A stretch of DNA of 34,410 nucleotides from Spirochaetaceae bacterium (GCA_003552185.1 PUOW01000456.1:1-34410); one strand, 5' to 3'. Shown: positions 23,858 to 31,869, counted from the first letter of the stretch. The notes: a model not told the origin generated them from the letters alone. A program made the numbers and translations.

Positions 23858-24816
23858 ACGAAACGCGGATGCCGGCCGATGAGGCGGTCCCGTTTGCGGG
23901 CCTCGAGGCGCTCGACCTCCCGCATTACGTGCGCTACCACCGCGGCAAGGTCCGCGACGTCGTGGAGCTCGAGGATCATCTGCTCATTACCTGCAGCGAT
24001 CGTGTCTCGGCGTTCGACCGCGTGCTCGACCTCGTTCCGGACAAGGGAGAGGTTCTCTCACGGCTCTCGAGCTTCTGGTTTCAACGCACCGCCGAGATCA
24101 TCGAAAATCACACCGTGCGAGAGGTTACCGGTCGTAGCACGCTCGTGAAGCGCTGCCGGCCGCTGCCGGTGGAGGTTGTAGTGCGTGGATACCTGACCGG
24201 GTCGGCCTGGCGCGATTATCGTGCGGGCAGGCCGGTTTCCGGTGTGCGTCTGCCCGAGGGGTTGCGGATGAACGAGCGCCTCCCGGAGCCGATCCTGACG
24301 CCGTCCACCAAGGAGCAGCACGGCGGGCACGATCGGCCGATCTCGCGCGAGGAGCTTCTGAGCTCGGGGCTGGTGGCGGCCGATGTCTGGGAACAGGTCG
24401 AGCAGACCGCGCTGGAGCTGTTTTCGGCCGGAACACGCTTCGCCGGCGAGCGCGAGCTGATACTGGTCGATACGAAGTACGAGTTTGGGCTGCGCGACGG
24501 TAGACTACTCTTGATCGATGAACTGCACACGCCCGATTCTTCGCGCTACTGGCGCGCCGAGAGCTATGAACGCCTCCTCGAGGTCGGCGAGCCGCAGCAG
24601 ATGCTCGACAAAGAATACCTGCGGTCCTGGCTGATGGAACGAGGGTTCCAAGGCGACGGCGAAGCACCCGCAATTGCTCCGGAGGTGATCTCGGAGCTCA
24701 GCCGACGCTACCGTAGCGTCTACGAGCGACTTACCGGAGAAAAATTTGTACCAATTTCACGCTCAAGCGAAGCAGAACGCGCCGCAATCCTGTGTGTACT
24801 AGATGAGGGGGCATAA
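23854..24816 (+). CDS. purC: phosphoribosylaminoimidazole-succinocarboxamide synthase
   Basis: PurC (SAICAR synthetase) joins aspartate to CAIR with ATP in purine synthesis. The signature YHRGKVRDVVE (GKVRD at 31-35) and SDRVSAFDRVL open the ATP-grasp-like fold. VVRGYLTGSAWRDY, ILTPSTKEQHGGHD and ILVDTKYEFG follow in family order. At 320 residues it is longer than the common bacterial form (about 240) and nearer the roughly 300-residue type seen in yeast and some bacteria, with a C-terminal helix region including SRYWRAESY. It starts inside clpP (ATGA overlap) and is probably translationally coupled. No other purine genes are nearby. The last codons and the stop lie in a hairpin that may affect the next gene. 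Confidence 0.94.
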   Translation: MNETRMPADEAVPFAGLEALDLPHYVRYHRGKVRDVVELEDHLLITCSDRVSAFDRVLDLVPDKGEVLSRLSSFWFQRTAEIIENHTVREVTGRSTLVKRCRPLPVEVVVRGYLTGSAWRDYRAGRPVSGVRLPEGLRMNERLPEPILTPSTKEQHGGHDRPISREELLSSGLVAADVWEQVEQTALELFSAGTRFAGERELILVDTKYEFGLRDGRLLLIDELHTPDSSRYWRAESYERLLEVGEPQQMLDKEYLRSWLMERGFQGDGEAPAIAPEVISELSRRYRSVYERLTGEKFVPISRSSEAERAAILCVLDEGA

Positions 24817-24839
24817 CCGAGCTCCCTCATACAGGGAGG
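24803..24839 (+). promoter_or_regulatory. two mutually exclusive hairpins at the purC stop and the next ribosome site
   Basis: Stem 1 pairs ATGAGGG (24803-24809) with CCCTCAT (24824-24830) and extends to about ten pairs with one G-T; the purC stop (24814-24816) lies in its loop. Stem 2 pairs CTCCCT (24822-24827) with AGGGAG (24833-24838), which is the Shine-Dalgarno of the downstream lipoprotein gene. The two share CTCCCT, so they cannot form together. There is no T-run, so stem 1 is not an intrinsic terminator. Confidence 0.45.
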
Positions 24840-24845
24840 TGCGGT

Positions 24846-25922
24846 ATGCTGACACTCAAAACGGCGGCTTCGGCTCTGATCGGGGCTGCGGTCGTAACGG
24901 CGCTTTCGCCGCTGGTGGGCTGCGATCTGCTCGAGGCGCGTGGATCCGGCGTTACGAGCTTCACCGTGATGAACTACAACGTCGAAAACTTGTTCGACGA
25001 TGTCTCGGACGGAACCGAGTTTCGCGGCTTCGACCCTGCCCACGACGACTGGGACACGCGTAGCTATCACGCCAAGCTCGACAACATCGCTGCGGTGGTT
25101 GAGGCCGCCGTTTCCGGTGGGCCGGATGTTTTGGCGCTCCAGGAGATCGAAAATCCGCGCGCGTTGCAGACCTTGGCCGAGGAGTATCTGGGGCGCTTCG
25201 GGTACGAGGAAGTGGTGATGGTGCAGGTGCCGGGAATCGCGTTCAATGTGGCGCTGCTGTCTCGGTTCCCGGTTCGCCGAGTGGCTTCGCATCGCCTGCG
25301 CCCCGATCCTCCCGCGCGGCTTCGAAACATCCTCGAGGTTGAGCTCGCGGTGGAGTATCAGCGCTTGATCGTGTTCGTGAATCACTGGAAATCGAAGTAC
25401 GGCGGGGGTGGCGAGCTCACCGAGCCGTTACGGATTGCCGCCGCGGAGCTGCTTCGACTGCGACTGTTCGAGCTGCTTTCGGAGGATCCTGAGACGCATA
25501 TTATCGTGCTCGGCGATCTGAATCTAAGCTACGACGAGTACCGGCGCGTCGAGAAAGCCTATCAGACCGCGCTTATCCCAAAGAGCGCCTCCTATCCCGA
25601 GGAGTATCACCGCTCCAGCCTGTTTGTCACCGATGAGGTGGAACGTGCCGGGATACGCGGCGACAAAGTGGTGCTCTACAGCCCGTGGAAGAGCGCGCCC
25701 GAGCGCGGCAGTTACGTGTATCAGCAGAGCTGGTATACCATCGACCACATGCTGTTTAGCCCGGCTATGCTACGCCCGGACGGACTCGAGCTCGAAAGCT
25801 TCTCGGTTGTGAAGGAGGAGTTCATGCTGAACCGTTTCGGAGAGCCGCTGCGATGGGATAGCGCAACGCGGAGCGGCTTCTCCGACCACCTACCGCTGCT
25901 GGCACGAGTACGAAAACACTGA
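24846..25922 (+). CDS. endonuclease/exonuclease/phosphatase family lipoprotein
   Basis: A 358-residue predicted lipoprotein: hydrophobic N-terminus ending in LVGC with Cys26. The remainder is an endonuclease/exonuclease/phosphatase (DNase I-like) domain with the usual metal and catalytic motifs in order: MNYNVENLFDD (Asn45), LQEIEN (Glu), VNHWKSK (His), LGDLN (Asp, Asn), TIDHML (Asp) and SDHLPL (Asp, His). An extracytoplasmic nuclease or phosphodiesterase is likely; DNA scavenging and lipid or nucleotide phosphoester cleavage are all possible, and the sequence does not decide. GGGAGG six bases before the ATG is a strong ribosome site, but it can be paired in a hairpin with the sequence after the purC stop. 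It is convergent with the glycosylase gene. Confidence 0.85.
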   Translation: MLTLKTAASALIGAAVVTALSPLVGCDLLEARGSGVTSFTVMNYNVENLFDDVSDGTEFRGFDPAHDDWDTRSYHAKLDNIAAVVEAAVSGGPDVLALQEIENPRALQTLAEEYLGRFGYEEVVMVQVPGIAFNVALLSRFPVRRVASHRLRPDPPARLRNILEVELAVEYQRLIVFVNHWKSKYGGGGELTEPLRIAAAELLRLRLFELLSEDPETHIIVLGDLNLSYDEYRRVEKAYQTALIPKSASYPEEYHRSSLFVTDEVERAGIRGDKVVLYSPWKSAPERGSYVYQQSWYTIDHMLFSPAMLRPDGLELESFSVVKEEFMLNRFGEPLRWDSATRSGFSDHLPLLARVRKH

Positions 25923-25937
25923 TATCCGAGGCTCTCG

Positions 25938-25974
25938 CCGGCCCCGCCGCGCGCGCAGCTGCGACGCGGGCCGG
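25938..25974. terminator. GC-rich dyad between convergent genes
   Basis: CCGGCCC (25938-25944) and GGGCCGG (25968-25974) form a seven-pair stem around a GC-rich loop, in the 53-nt gap between the lipoprotein nuclease and the glycosylase genes. It could slow polymerase from both sides. No T-run follows on either strand, so it is at best a weak or factor-assisted terminator. Confidence 0.3.
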
Positions 25975-25975
25975 G

Positions 25976-26755
25976 TCACCACAGCCCGAGTGCTTGCATG
26001 CTGTGCTCGAGTTCGATCTCCCAGCCCCGGTTTGCTCGCGGATTTGCCGGGCTCGGGTGCAGCACCTCGGCAACCGCCGGTGCGATCCCGCCGCCGACCG
26101 AGATCTGCTCAGCCACCGCCTGCGCGCGCATGCGCGCGTAGCGCCCGATACCGATCACGATCCGCGGCTCGAGCGCGCGAACCACGGCCGCAGCGTGGCG
26201 ATCGCAGGCGGCGGTCAGCGCGGCGCGCTCTGCGGGTGCGAGTTTGTCGGGAGTACGGTTACGCCCGGACTCCTCGATGAACAGCAGCGGGCAGTAGTTC
26301 GCCACAAAATGGCGTTCAAAGAAACGCTCGGGAGTCTCGAATCGTCGTTGAAACGCGCCCCAGAGGCGGCGCCCGCTCACCTCGCTACGGTGGGAGGCGA
26401 GGCCTTCGATCGGGCGTTTGGGGTGCTGTACCGGCTTCTCGGGGCTGGGTGTAATCGGCTCTTCTATCCGCAGCCAGCGGCGTACCGCGGCTACCTCGCC
26501 GAACGGAATACCGGTTTGAGCCATTCCCCAAGGTCCCGGGTTCATGCCGAAGAACACGATTTCTTTCGGACCGGCTCCGAAGCGTTCGAGATACGCCCTA
26601 TGCATCGCAAACGCGTACTCGAGCGGATTGTAGACATGCGTGACCGGGGCTGTAAATCGAAGCTCCGCAACCTCATCTCGCAGCGCAGCAGCGGCCGCGA
26701 CGAGCTCTGCGGTACGGTCGGGAGACGAGAGGGTGGTTTCTCGGCGGTGGTTCAT
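25976..26755 (-). CDS. SMUG1-type uracil-DNA glycosylase
   Basis: A 259-residue glycosylase of the SMUG1 branch, which removes uracil and oxidised pyrimidines such as 5-hydroxymethyluracil from DNA. The active-site motif GMNPGPWGMAQTGIPFGEV (70-88) contains Asn72, equivalent to the SMUG1 water-positioning Asn. The second motif, LHPSPANPRANRGW (from 232), supplies His233. Both match vertebrate SMUG1 closely, which is striking because this branch is sporadic in bacteria. The open frame runs upstream to 27166 but conserved sequence starts after ATG 26755. Seven bases before it is TACCAT, a possible -10 box with CTGTCA 18 nt further up, so this too may be a short-leader mRNA. It is divergent from rsmE, whose -35 overlaps. 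Confidence 0.92.
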   Translation of the reverse strand: MNHRRETTLSSPDRTAELVAAAAALRDEVAELRFTAPVTHVYNPLEYAFAMHRAYLERFGAGPKEIVFFGMNPGPWGMAQTGIPFGEVAAVRRWLRIEEPITPSPEKPVQHPKRPIEGLASHRSEVSGRRLWGAFQRRFETPERFFERHFVANYCPLLFIEESGRNRTPDKLAPAERAALTAACDRHAAAVVRALEPRIVIGIGRYARMRAQAVAEQISVGGGIAPAVAEVLHPSPANPRANRGWEIELEHSMQALGLW

Positions 26756-26785
26756 GCCTCGAATGGTAGCACGCGCAAGCCCGGA

Positions 26786-26814
26786 TTGACAGCGCGGTGC
26801 GGCGCACCTATAGT
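26786..26814 (+). promoter_or_regulatory. predicted promoter of rsmE
   Basis: A perfect TTGACA (26786-26791), 17 nt, TATAGT (26809-26814). The ATG is at 26829, 14 nt after the -10 box, with no Shine-Dalgarno. The -35 box overlaps, on the other strand, the weak -35 (CTGTCA) of the divergent glycosylase gene. Confidence 0.65.
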
Positions 26815-26828
26815 TGGCGCTCGAGTCT

Positions 26829-27575
26829 ATGAATACCGTGTTATTTCGTCGCGATGAGTTCGAGTCGAGTTCCGAGTACGAGCTGCGGCTTCCGGTACGC
26901 GACGCGCGCGCGAAGCATATCCTTGAGATCTTGAGGCGCGGGCAACACCAGCGCTTCCGTGCCGGCGTCGTGAACGGTGAACTCGGCCACGGTGAGGTGC
27001 TGCGTCGCGAACAAGAGATACTCCTGCTGCGGTTCCACCCTGAGACGGCCGCGCCTGCGCTGTACCCGGTTACCGTTCTGCTCGGGCACCCTCGACCGAT
27101 ACAGTTGCAGCGTATTCTCCGAGACCTCGCCGCGATCGGTGTTGCTCGAGTGGTAGTGACGCACACCGAGCTCGGGGAGCGCTCGTATTTTCAAAGCACC
27201 ATATGGAGCGGCGACCGCGTTGAGCGCAGCCTCGTAGAGGGGGCCGCGCAAGGCGGCAACTCCAGGCTGCCGGTGGTGGTGCGCGAGCATACCCTCGAGC
27301 GGGCCATAGACCGCATCGAACGCAACGAGCCGCGGCCGAGAACGCGCGTTGTGTTCGATATCCGCGAGACCGCGGCGCGTATCGCCGAGTTCGGCGAGTT
27401 CGCGCCCCCGGTGGTGCTTGCGGTCGGCTCGGAACGCGGCTGGGTTGCGCGCGAGCGCGAGCTCCTGGCGCGGGCGGAATACCGGAGCGCACGCTGCGGA
27501 ACGCAGGTGTTGCGCACCGAGACCGCTGCAGTAGCGGGTACGGCATTGGTGCTCTCGAGGTTGGGGCTGATGTAG
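26829..27575 (+). CDS. rsmE: 16S rRNA (uracil-1498-N3)-methyltransferase
   Basis: A 248-residue SPOUT-class methyltransferase that methylates U1498 of 16S rRNA with SAM. The N-terminal PUA-like part includes DARAKHILEILRRGQHQRF. The SPOUT part has LLGHPRPIQLQRILRDLAAIGV, THTELGERSYFQS, EGAAQGGNSRLP (usually EAAEQS.R), the SAM loop VGSERGW (usually GPEGG) and the knot end LRTETAAVAGTALVLS. Both loop deviations are modest and the overall match is good. ATG 26829 is used rather than the in-frame TTG at 26814, which lies in the -10 box. The gene stands alone under a strong-looking promoter, followed by a 180-nt gap. Confidence 0.92.
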   Translation: MNTVLFRRDEFESSSEYELRLPVRDARAKHILEILRRGQHQRFRAGVVNGELGHGEVLRREQEILLLRFHPETAAPALYPVTVLLGHPRPIQLQRILRDLAAIGVARVVVTHTELGERSYFQSTIWSGDRVERSLVEGAAQGGNSRLPVVVREHTLERAIDRIERNEPRPRTRVVFDIRETAARIAEFGEFAPPVVLAVGSERGWVARERELLARAEYRSARCGTQVLRTETAAVAGTALVLSRLGLM

Positions 27576-27755
27576 GCGGCGCGGTCCGGGCGTGCCGGGG
27601 TCCCCGCGCATGGTCGTCACGGTGCACGGCCGGTCTCGAGCGCATAGTGTCGTAGAGACCTGGGGTTGGCGGTTGTGCGTGGTGGGCGGCCGGCTTTCTT
27701 TTCATCCATAGAGGCGCTGTGGTAGTATGGGCCTTAAAACCGGAGGAGGCCGTGG
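27576..27755. other. intergenic region before the che operon
   Basis: A GC-rich imperfect stem follows the rsmE stop: GCGCGG (27579-27584) with CCGCGC (27604-27609), and CCGG (27586-27589) with CCGG (27595-27598) inside. There is no T-run, so it is not a classic terminator. Further on I see no convincing promoter; TAGTAT (27723-27728) is a possible -10 box with a weak upstream partner. GGAGGAGG at 27742-27749 is the ribosome site of the next gene. Confidence 0.35.
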
Positions 27756-29012
27756 TTGAGCTCGATATTGGTTGTCGATGACGACGAAATGAGCCTCGTC
27801 GTGATACGAAACGCGCTCCGCAAAGAGGGGCATGAGGTTCAAACATACGACTCGCCGCAGGCCGCGTTGGCGGAGTACGAAGCGGGGCGCTACGATCTCG
27901 TAATTTCCGACTACTTCATGCCGGAGCTGAACGGGGACGATCTGCTCGAGCGTGTTCGGCGGCTGGACGGCGAGACGCCGTTTGTGTTTCTCACCGCAAA
28001 CACCGATATTAAGCTGGCGATCGAACTGGTGAAGTCCGGCGCCGACGACCACATCGTTAAACCGATTGTGGCCGAGGAGTTGGTGTTTCGCGTCAACAAG
28101 AACCTCCAGGAGCGCGAGAACCGGCGGGTGCGTGAGGAGGCCGAACGCGAGCGGCAGTTGCTGGAGCTCGAGAACCAACGGCTTGTGAACTGGCGCAACC
28201 TGTACGCTACCAAGGACATCAAGCAGACCGAGCAAATGATCGATCTGTTGGGACGCACCGTTAATCAATCAGGCGGCTATCTCTGGTTGGATCTGCTGAA
28301 GGGCGATCTCGAGGAGGCCGACGACGAGCATTACAAGGTCGGCAAGGAACTCGTGCAGATGATCGTTACCGCAGCCGAAAGTCAAAAGCAGATCTTCGAC
28401 TACATCACCTTCATAGGCCGCATCGACGAGCTCGAGATGGAGTTCGAGGAGCATGATCTCGCGCAGTTCATCAAACAGCTCGATGAGTACATGCGGGCCG
28501 AGCTTGCCGCGATCTCGAAACACGACCCGCGACGATACGTTCCAATGACGCCCAAGCAAAGGCCGTCGGGCGTTATCTCGGTTTCGGAGCAGTACTTTCT
28601 CAAAGTGGTACGCGAACTGCTCATTAACGCCGTGAAGTACTCTCTGCCCGGGACGCGAATCATCACCTCGTTCGACACGGTAGCTTCCGACGGCGATACG
28701 CGGCTCGAGATCACGGTTCGAAACGTTCCTCGTCCGTTACAGGCAAAGGACTCGGAAGGCCGCCAGGTTGTCGGCGTGCCGTACGAGTATTGCGAGCTGG
28801 TGTTCGATCTGTTCTATACCATCGAGGCGTTCCCAACCTACTTCGAAGGCGAAGACTGGAGCGACGGAACCGGCTTGTACCTAGCGCGCAAGCTAATCGC
28901 GAAACACGGTGGGTGGATGCAAGCGGCCAACGCGGTGAATTATACCGGTGACTCACCGGAGACATTTACGAAGTTTACGGTGACGGTCCCGTACAAGCAA
29001 AGGAGTTCCTAA
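27756..29012 (+). CDS. receiver domain fused to a degenerate GHKL ATPase-like domain
   Basis: A 418-residue first gene of the che operon. The N-terminal receiver is intact: VVDDDE, acceptor Asp52 in VISDYFMPE, Thr80 and Lys102 in HIVKP. A charged coiled coil (about 110-150) leads to a helical region without any H-box. The C-terminal domain has a recognisable N-box (ELLINAVKYS, Glu287 and Asn291) and a partial G2 (DGTGLYLARKL, about 370-380), but where G1 (DxGxG) should be it reads TVRNVPRPLQ. It therefore resembles a histidine kinase turned around, receiver first, with neither phospho-acceptor His nor a standard nucleotide lid. It may sense or gate instead of phosphorylating. The start is TTG, set by GGAGGAGG six bases upstream; no ATG or GTG fits. 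cheY follows after one base. Confidence 0.8.
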   Translation: MSSILVVDDDEMSLVVIRNALRKEGHEVQTYDSPQAALAEYEAGRYDLVISDYFMPELNGDDLLERVRRLDGETPFVFLTANTDIKLAIELVKSGADDHIVKPIVAEELVFRVNKNLQERENRRVREEAERERQLLELENQRLVNWRNLYATKDIKQTEQMIDLLGRTVNQSGGYLWLDLLKGDLEEADDEHYKVGKELVQMIVTAAESQKQIFDYITFIGRIDELEMEFEEHDLAQFIKQLDEYMRAELAAISKHDPRRYVPMTPKQRPSGVISVSEQYFLKVVRELLINAVKYSLPGTRIITSFDTVASDGDTRLEITVRNVPRPLQAKDSEGRQVVGVPYEYCELVFDLFYTIEAFPTYFEGEDWSDGTGLYLARKLIAKHGGWMQAANAVNYTGDSPETFTKFTVTVPYKQRSS

Positions 29013-29013
29013 C

Positions 29014-29388
29014 ATGAGCGATACCATACTCATCGTCGACGACTCGGTCTCGATGCGACAGATGACCTCCATGATTCTTAAGGGCGGTGGATACCAGGTT
29101 CTCGAAGCCTCGGGCGGCGATGAAGCACTCAAGCAGCTTTCAAACGATGTGAAGGTGGTGATCACCGATTACAACATGCCCGGCATGAACGGCGTGGAGC
29201 TGATTCGAGCGATCCGTTCCGGGAGCACCAATAAATCGGTGCCGATCTTGATGCTCACGACCGAGAGTGAGGAAGCGAAGAAGAACGAAGGCCGGGATGC
29301 CGGCGCCACCGCCTGGATCACCAAGCCGTTTGAGAAAGATACCTTGCTGAAAACCATCAAAAAGATTTCCGGTGAGGTATCGTTTTAG
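29014..29388 (+). CDS. cheY: CheY-like single-domain response regulator
   Basis: A 124-residue stand-alone receiver. Acidic pocket Asp9/Asp10 in LIVDDS, phospho-acceptor Asp52 in VITDYNMPGMNG, Thr82 in LMLTTE and Lys104 in ITKPF are all present. The aromatic switch position near residue 101 is Trp (AWITKP) instead of the Tyr of enteric CheY. Phosphorylation by the CheA encoded 330 nt downstream is the obvious expectation; the target may be the flagellar switch or another output. AAGGAG nine bases before the ATG gives a good ribosome site. The gene follows the receiver-ATPase gene by one base and precedes the STAS gene by two. Confidence 0.95.
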   Translation: MSDTILIVDDSVSMRQMTSMILKGGGYQVLEASGGDEALKQLSNDVKVVITDYNMPGMNGVELIRAIRSGSTNKSVPILMLTTESEEAKKNEGRDAGATAWITKPFEKDTLLKTIKKISGEVSF

Positions 29389-29390
29389 CG

Positions 29391-29714
29391 ATGCTCGAAA
29401 CCGAGACCACTGTTGCGGACGGCGAGACCCTCGTCGCGCTCCGGGGCGAGTTATCGTTGGCCGAAGCCCACGCAATTCGCGACGCGTTGCTCGCCGCGTT
29501 CGAAGACGGGAGATCGGTGCGTGTGGACCTGCGCGAGGTTAGCACGCTCGAGCTCCCGGGACTGCAGTTGTTGCACGCCGCGCGGGCCGAAGGGGTCAAA
29601 CGCGGGGTCGGTGTTTCGTTCGATGCCGGCGACAACAAGACCCGGCTCGACCGCATGTGCGAGTTCGCGGGCCTCGCAGCGATTAGCGACGTAGCGCCGG
29701 CAGGTCAGGAATAG
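29391..29714 (+). CDS. STAS-domain protein
   Basis: A 107-residue single STAS domain, the fold of anti-sigma-factor antagonists. Features: an N-terminal strand TLVALRGELSLAEAHAIRD, the core VRVDLREVSTLELPGLQLLHAA, and a final FAGLAAISDV. In SpoIIAA-type proteins the loop after the core strand reads D-S-S-G-L, with Ser as phosphorylation site. Here it is E-L-P-G-L: a Pro stands where the acceptor Ser would be. Regulation by phosphorylation at that site is therefore unlikely, and it probably acts as a binding module. STAS proteins in che clusters are rare compared with CheW or CheX, and I do not know a partner. It starts two bases after the cheY stop. Confidence 0.85.
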   Translation: MLETETTVADGETLVALRGELSLAEAHAIRDALLAAFEDGRSVRVDLREVSTLELPGLQLLHAARAEGVKRGVGVSFDAGDNKTRLDRMCEFAGLAAISDVAPAGQE

Positions 29715-29721
29715 GAACACG

Positions 29722-31869
29722 ATGAGCCCATCTACCGATCCCTTAGAGACGTTTCGCGAAGAAGCGAAAGAGCTGCTGGTAACGCTCGAAGAGAGCCTTA
29801 TGGCGCTCGAGGAGGAACCCCAAGACCAGGAGCTGATAGATACCGCGTTTCGGGCCCTGCACACCATCAAAGGGTCGGGCAACATGTTCGACCTCAAGCG
29901 ACTGGTATCGTTCGCGCACACCGTAGAGACGGTGTTCGCTGCGCTTCGCGACGGCACGCTCGAGCTGGACCGTTCACTCACCGATCTCTCGCTCAATGCG
30001 AAGGATCACCTCACCGACCTGTTGGCCCTCGGTGAAGGGTCGGATCCTGAGATCGAGCAACGCGACCGCGAGTTGAGCTCCCGGTTCGAGGCCTATCTAA
30101 CCGAGGGCGAGTCGCAATCGGGTACGCCAAGCGAGACAAACGAGGCGAACGACGCGAACGAGACCGAGTTGAGTCTGTCCGAATCACCGGCGGACGACGA
30201 ACCGGAACCCGAACCGGAAGAAGCGAAGGACTCGACCTATCGAGTTATCCTGAAGCCCTCGCTCGAGACGTTCCGCATCGGCGGAAATCCGCTTCTCTTG
30301 ATCAGCGAGCTGCAAGAGCTCGGTCAGACGCTCGTGATGGGGTTTGTGGCCGATGTTCCTCCGCTCTCCGAGATCGATCCGGAGGGCTGTTATCTGCATT
30401 GGGATATTCTCGTGACGACCGCCGCCGGTGAGGGTGCGGTTCGAGACGTGTTTTTGTTCGTCGACGGGGAGCTCGATATCAGCGTCGTCGACGAAGGCGG
30501 CTTCTTCGACACCGATATCAACTACAAACGCCTCGGCGAAATTCTCGTCGATCGCGGCGAGATCAACCCTGAGGATCTCGAGCACGTGATCGGTTCGAAA
30601 GACTACCTCGGCGATGTCTTGGTGCGGTCGGGTTATGTGACACAGGAGCAGGTGCAGTCCGCGCTCAAGGAGCAGAACTATGTCCGCAAGATGCGCGAGA
30701 CTCGCCGACAGACCGAGAGCAGCTCAACCATCAAGGTGCAGACCGAAAAGCTCGATGAGCTCGTTAATCTTGTCGGTGAGTTCGTGTCGCTGCACGCAAA
30801 CATCGCGATGCTTGCCGATCAGAAGGGAGACCAAGACTTCCGCTCGGCGGCCGAGCAGATGGAAGGCTTGATCAGGCAGGTTCGAGATCTTTCGATCGAT
30901 CTCCACATGGTGCCGGTCGACCTGTTGTTTAGCGGCTTTCGGCGGCTGGTGCGCGATCTCTGTGCCAACCTCGACAAGGATGTGAGCCTCGAGTTGGAAG
31001 GAACCGAGACCGAGCTCGACAAGAACGTCGTGGATGCGCTCAAGGATCCGCTTATGCATCTGATTCGAAACAGTATCGATCACGGCATAGAGACACCGCA
31101 GGAGCGCAGCGCCGCCGGGAAGCAGCCGGCCGGTCGGCTTAAGCTCGCGGCGTACTACGCCGGCGCGCATGTGGTTATCGAGATAGACGACGACGGCGCC
31201 GGGCTGAATACCGAACGGATTCGGGCGAAGGCGGTCGAGAGGGGCCTGATCTCTCCCGACCTCGAGCTCAGCGAGAGCGAGGTTCAGGGGCTGATCTTTG
31301 AGCCCGGCTTCTCCACCGCCGAGAACGCAACCGATGTTTCCGGGCGCGGCGTGGGAATGGATGTTGTCAAGCGCAATATCGAGAACCTCGGCGGCAGCGT
31401 ACGGGTACGCTCGCAGCAAGGCGTCGGGACGAACATGAAGATTCGCATTCCTCTCCCCCTCGCTATTGTCGAGGGATTGCTCGCGCGTATCGGAGAGGGC
31501 ATGTACTTGATCAATCTCGCCTATATCGTCGAGTGTCTTGAGCTCGCGGATGTCGTCGACGGCGGCGGCGATCAAATCATCGATTTCCGCGGGGAGATCG
31601 TGCCGTACCTCGACCTGAGACGGTTCTTCCGCCTCGAGGCCGGCGAAAACGACGGAGGACAGGTGATCGTAGTTTCGGTAGACGACCGGAAGGTAGGACT
31701 CGTAGTGGACGGGATTCTCGATAAGTATCAGAGCGTTATTAAGTCGCTCGGCAGGGTTTACGAACGCGTACAGGGCATATCGGGCGCAATTATTCTCGGC
31801 GACGGTCGCCCGGCGCTTATGCTCGACGTTGACCGGCTGGCGCGCGTAACGCGCGAGGAGCTGCGCTGA
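29722..31869 (+). CDS. cheA: chemotaxis histidine kinase CheA with an extra GspE-N/MshEN-like segment
   Basis: A 715-residue CheA. P1 (1-105) has phospho-acceptor His47 in LHTIKGSGNMF. An acidic low-complexity linker spans about 130-170. A P2-like alpha/beta domain covers 172-262 (YRVILKPSLETFRIGGNPLLLISEL). Residues 270-318 contain two copies of an LG-x-x-L-V-x-x-G unit (RLGEILVDRGEI, YLGDVLVRSGYV) ending in ALKEQ, resembling the N-terminal domain of GspE/MshE ATPases. P3 dimerisation starts near 334 (KVQTEKLDELVNLVGEF). P4 has N-box HLIRNSIDHG (446-455), G1 DDDGAGLN, F-box FEPGFSTAE and G2 SGRGVGMD. P5 is CheW-like and completes the protein. All catalytic motifs are intact. ATG 29722 has AGGA upstream. 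It overlaps cheW by one base. Confidence 0.95.
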   Translation: MSPSTDPLETFREEAKELLVTLEESLMALEEEPQDQELIDTAFRALHTIKGSGNMFDLKRLVSFAHTVETVFAALRDGTLELDRSLTDLSLNAKDHLTDLLALGEGSDPEIEQRDRELSSRFEAYLTEGESQSGTPSETNEANDANETELSLSESPADDEPEPEPEEAKDSTYRVILKPSLETFRIGGNPLLLISELQELGQTLVMGFVADVPPLSEIDPEGCYLHWDILVTTAAGEGAVRDVFLFVDGELDISVVDEGGFFDTDINYKRLGEILVDRGEINPEDLEHVIGSKDYLGDVLVRSGYVTQEQVQSALKEQNYVRKMRETRRQTESSSTIKVQTEKLDELVNLVGEFVSLHANIAMLADQKGDQDFRSAAEQMEGLIRQVRDLSIDLHMVPVDLLFSGFRRLVRDLCANLDKDVSLELEGTETELDKNVVDALKDPLMHLIRNSIDHGIETPQERSAAGKQPAGRLKLAAYYAGAHVVIEIDDDGAGLNTERIRAKAVERGLISPDLELSESEVQGLIFEPGFSTAENATDVSGRGVGMDVVKRNIENLGGSVRVRSQQGVGTNMKIRIPLPLAIVEGLLARIGEGMYLINLAYIVECLELADVVDGGGDQIIDFRGEIVPYLDLRRFFRLEAGENDGGQVIVVSVDDRKVGLVVDGILDKYQSVIKSLGRVYERVQGISGAIILGDGRPALMLDVDRLARVTREELR

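Noticed and set aside
24803-24830. intrinsic terminator after purC
   Set aside because: The stem is good but no T-run follows, and the next gene's ribosome site begins three bases later.
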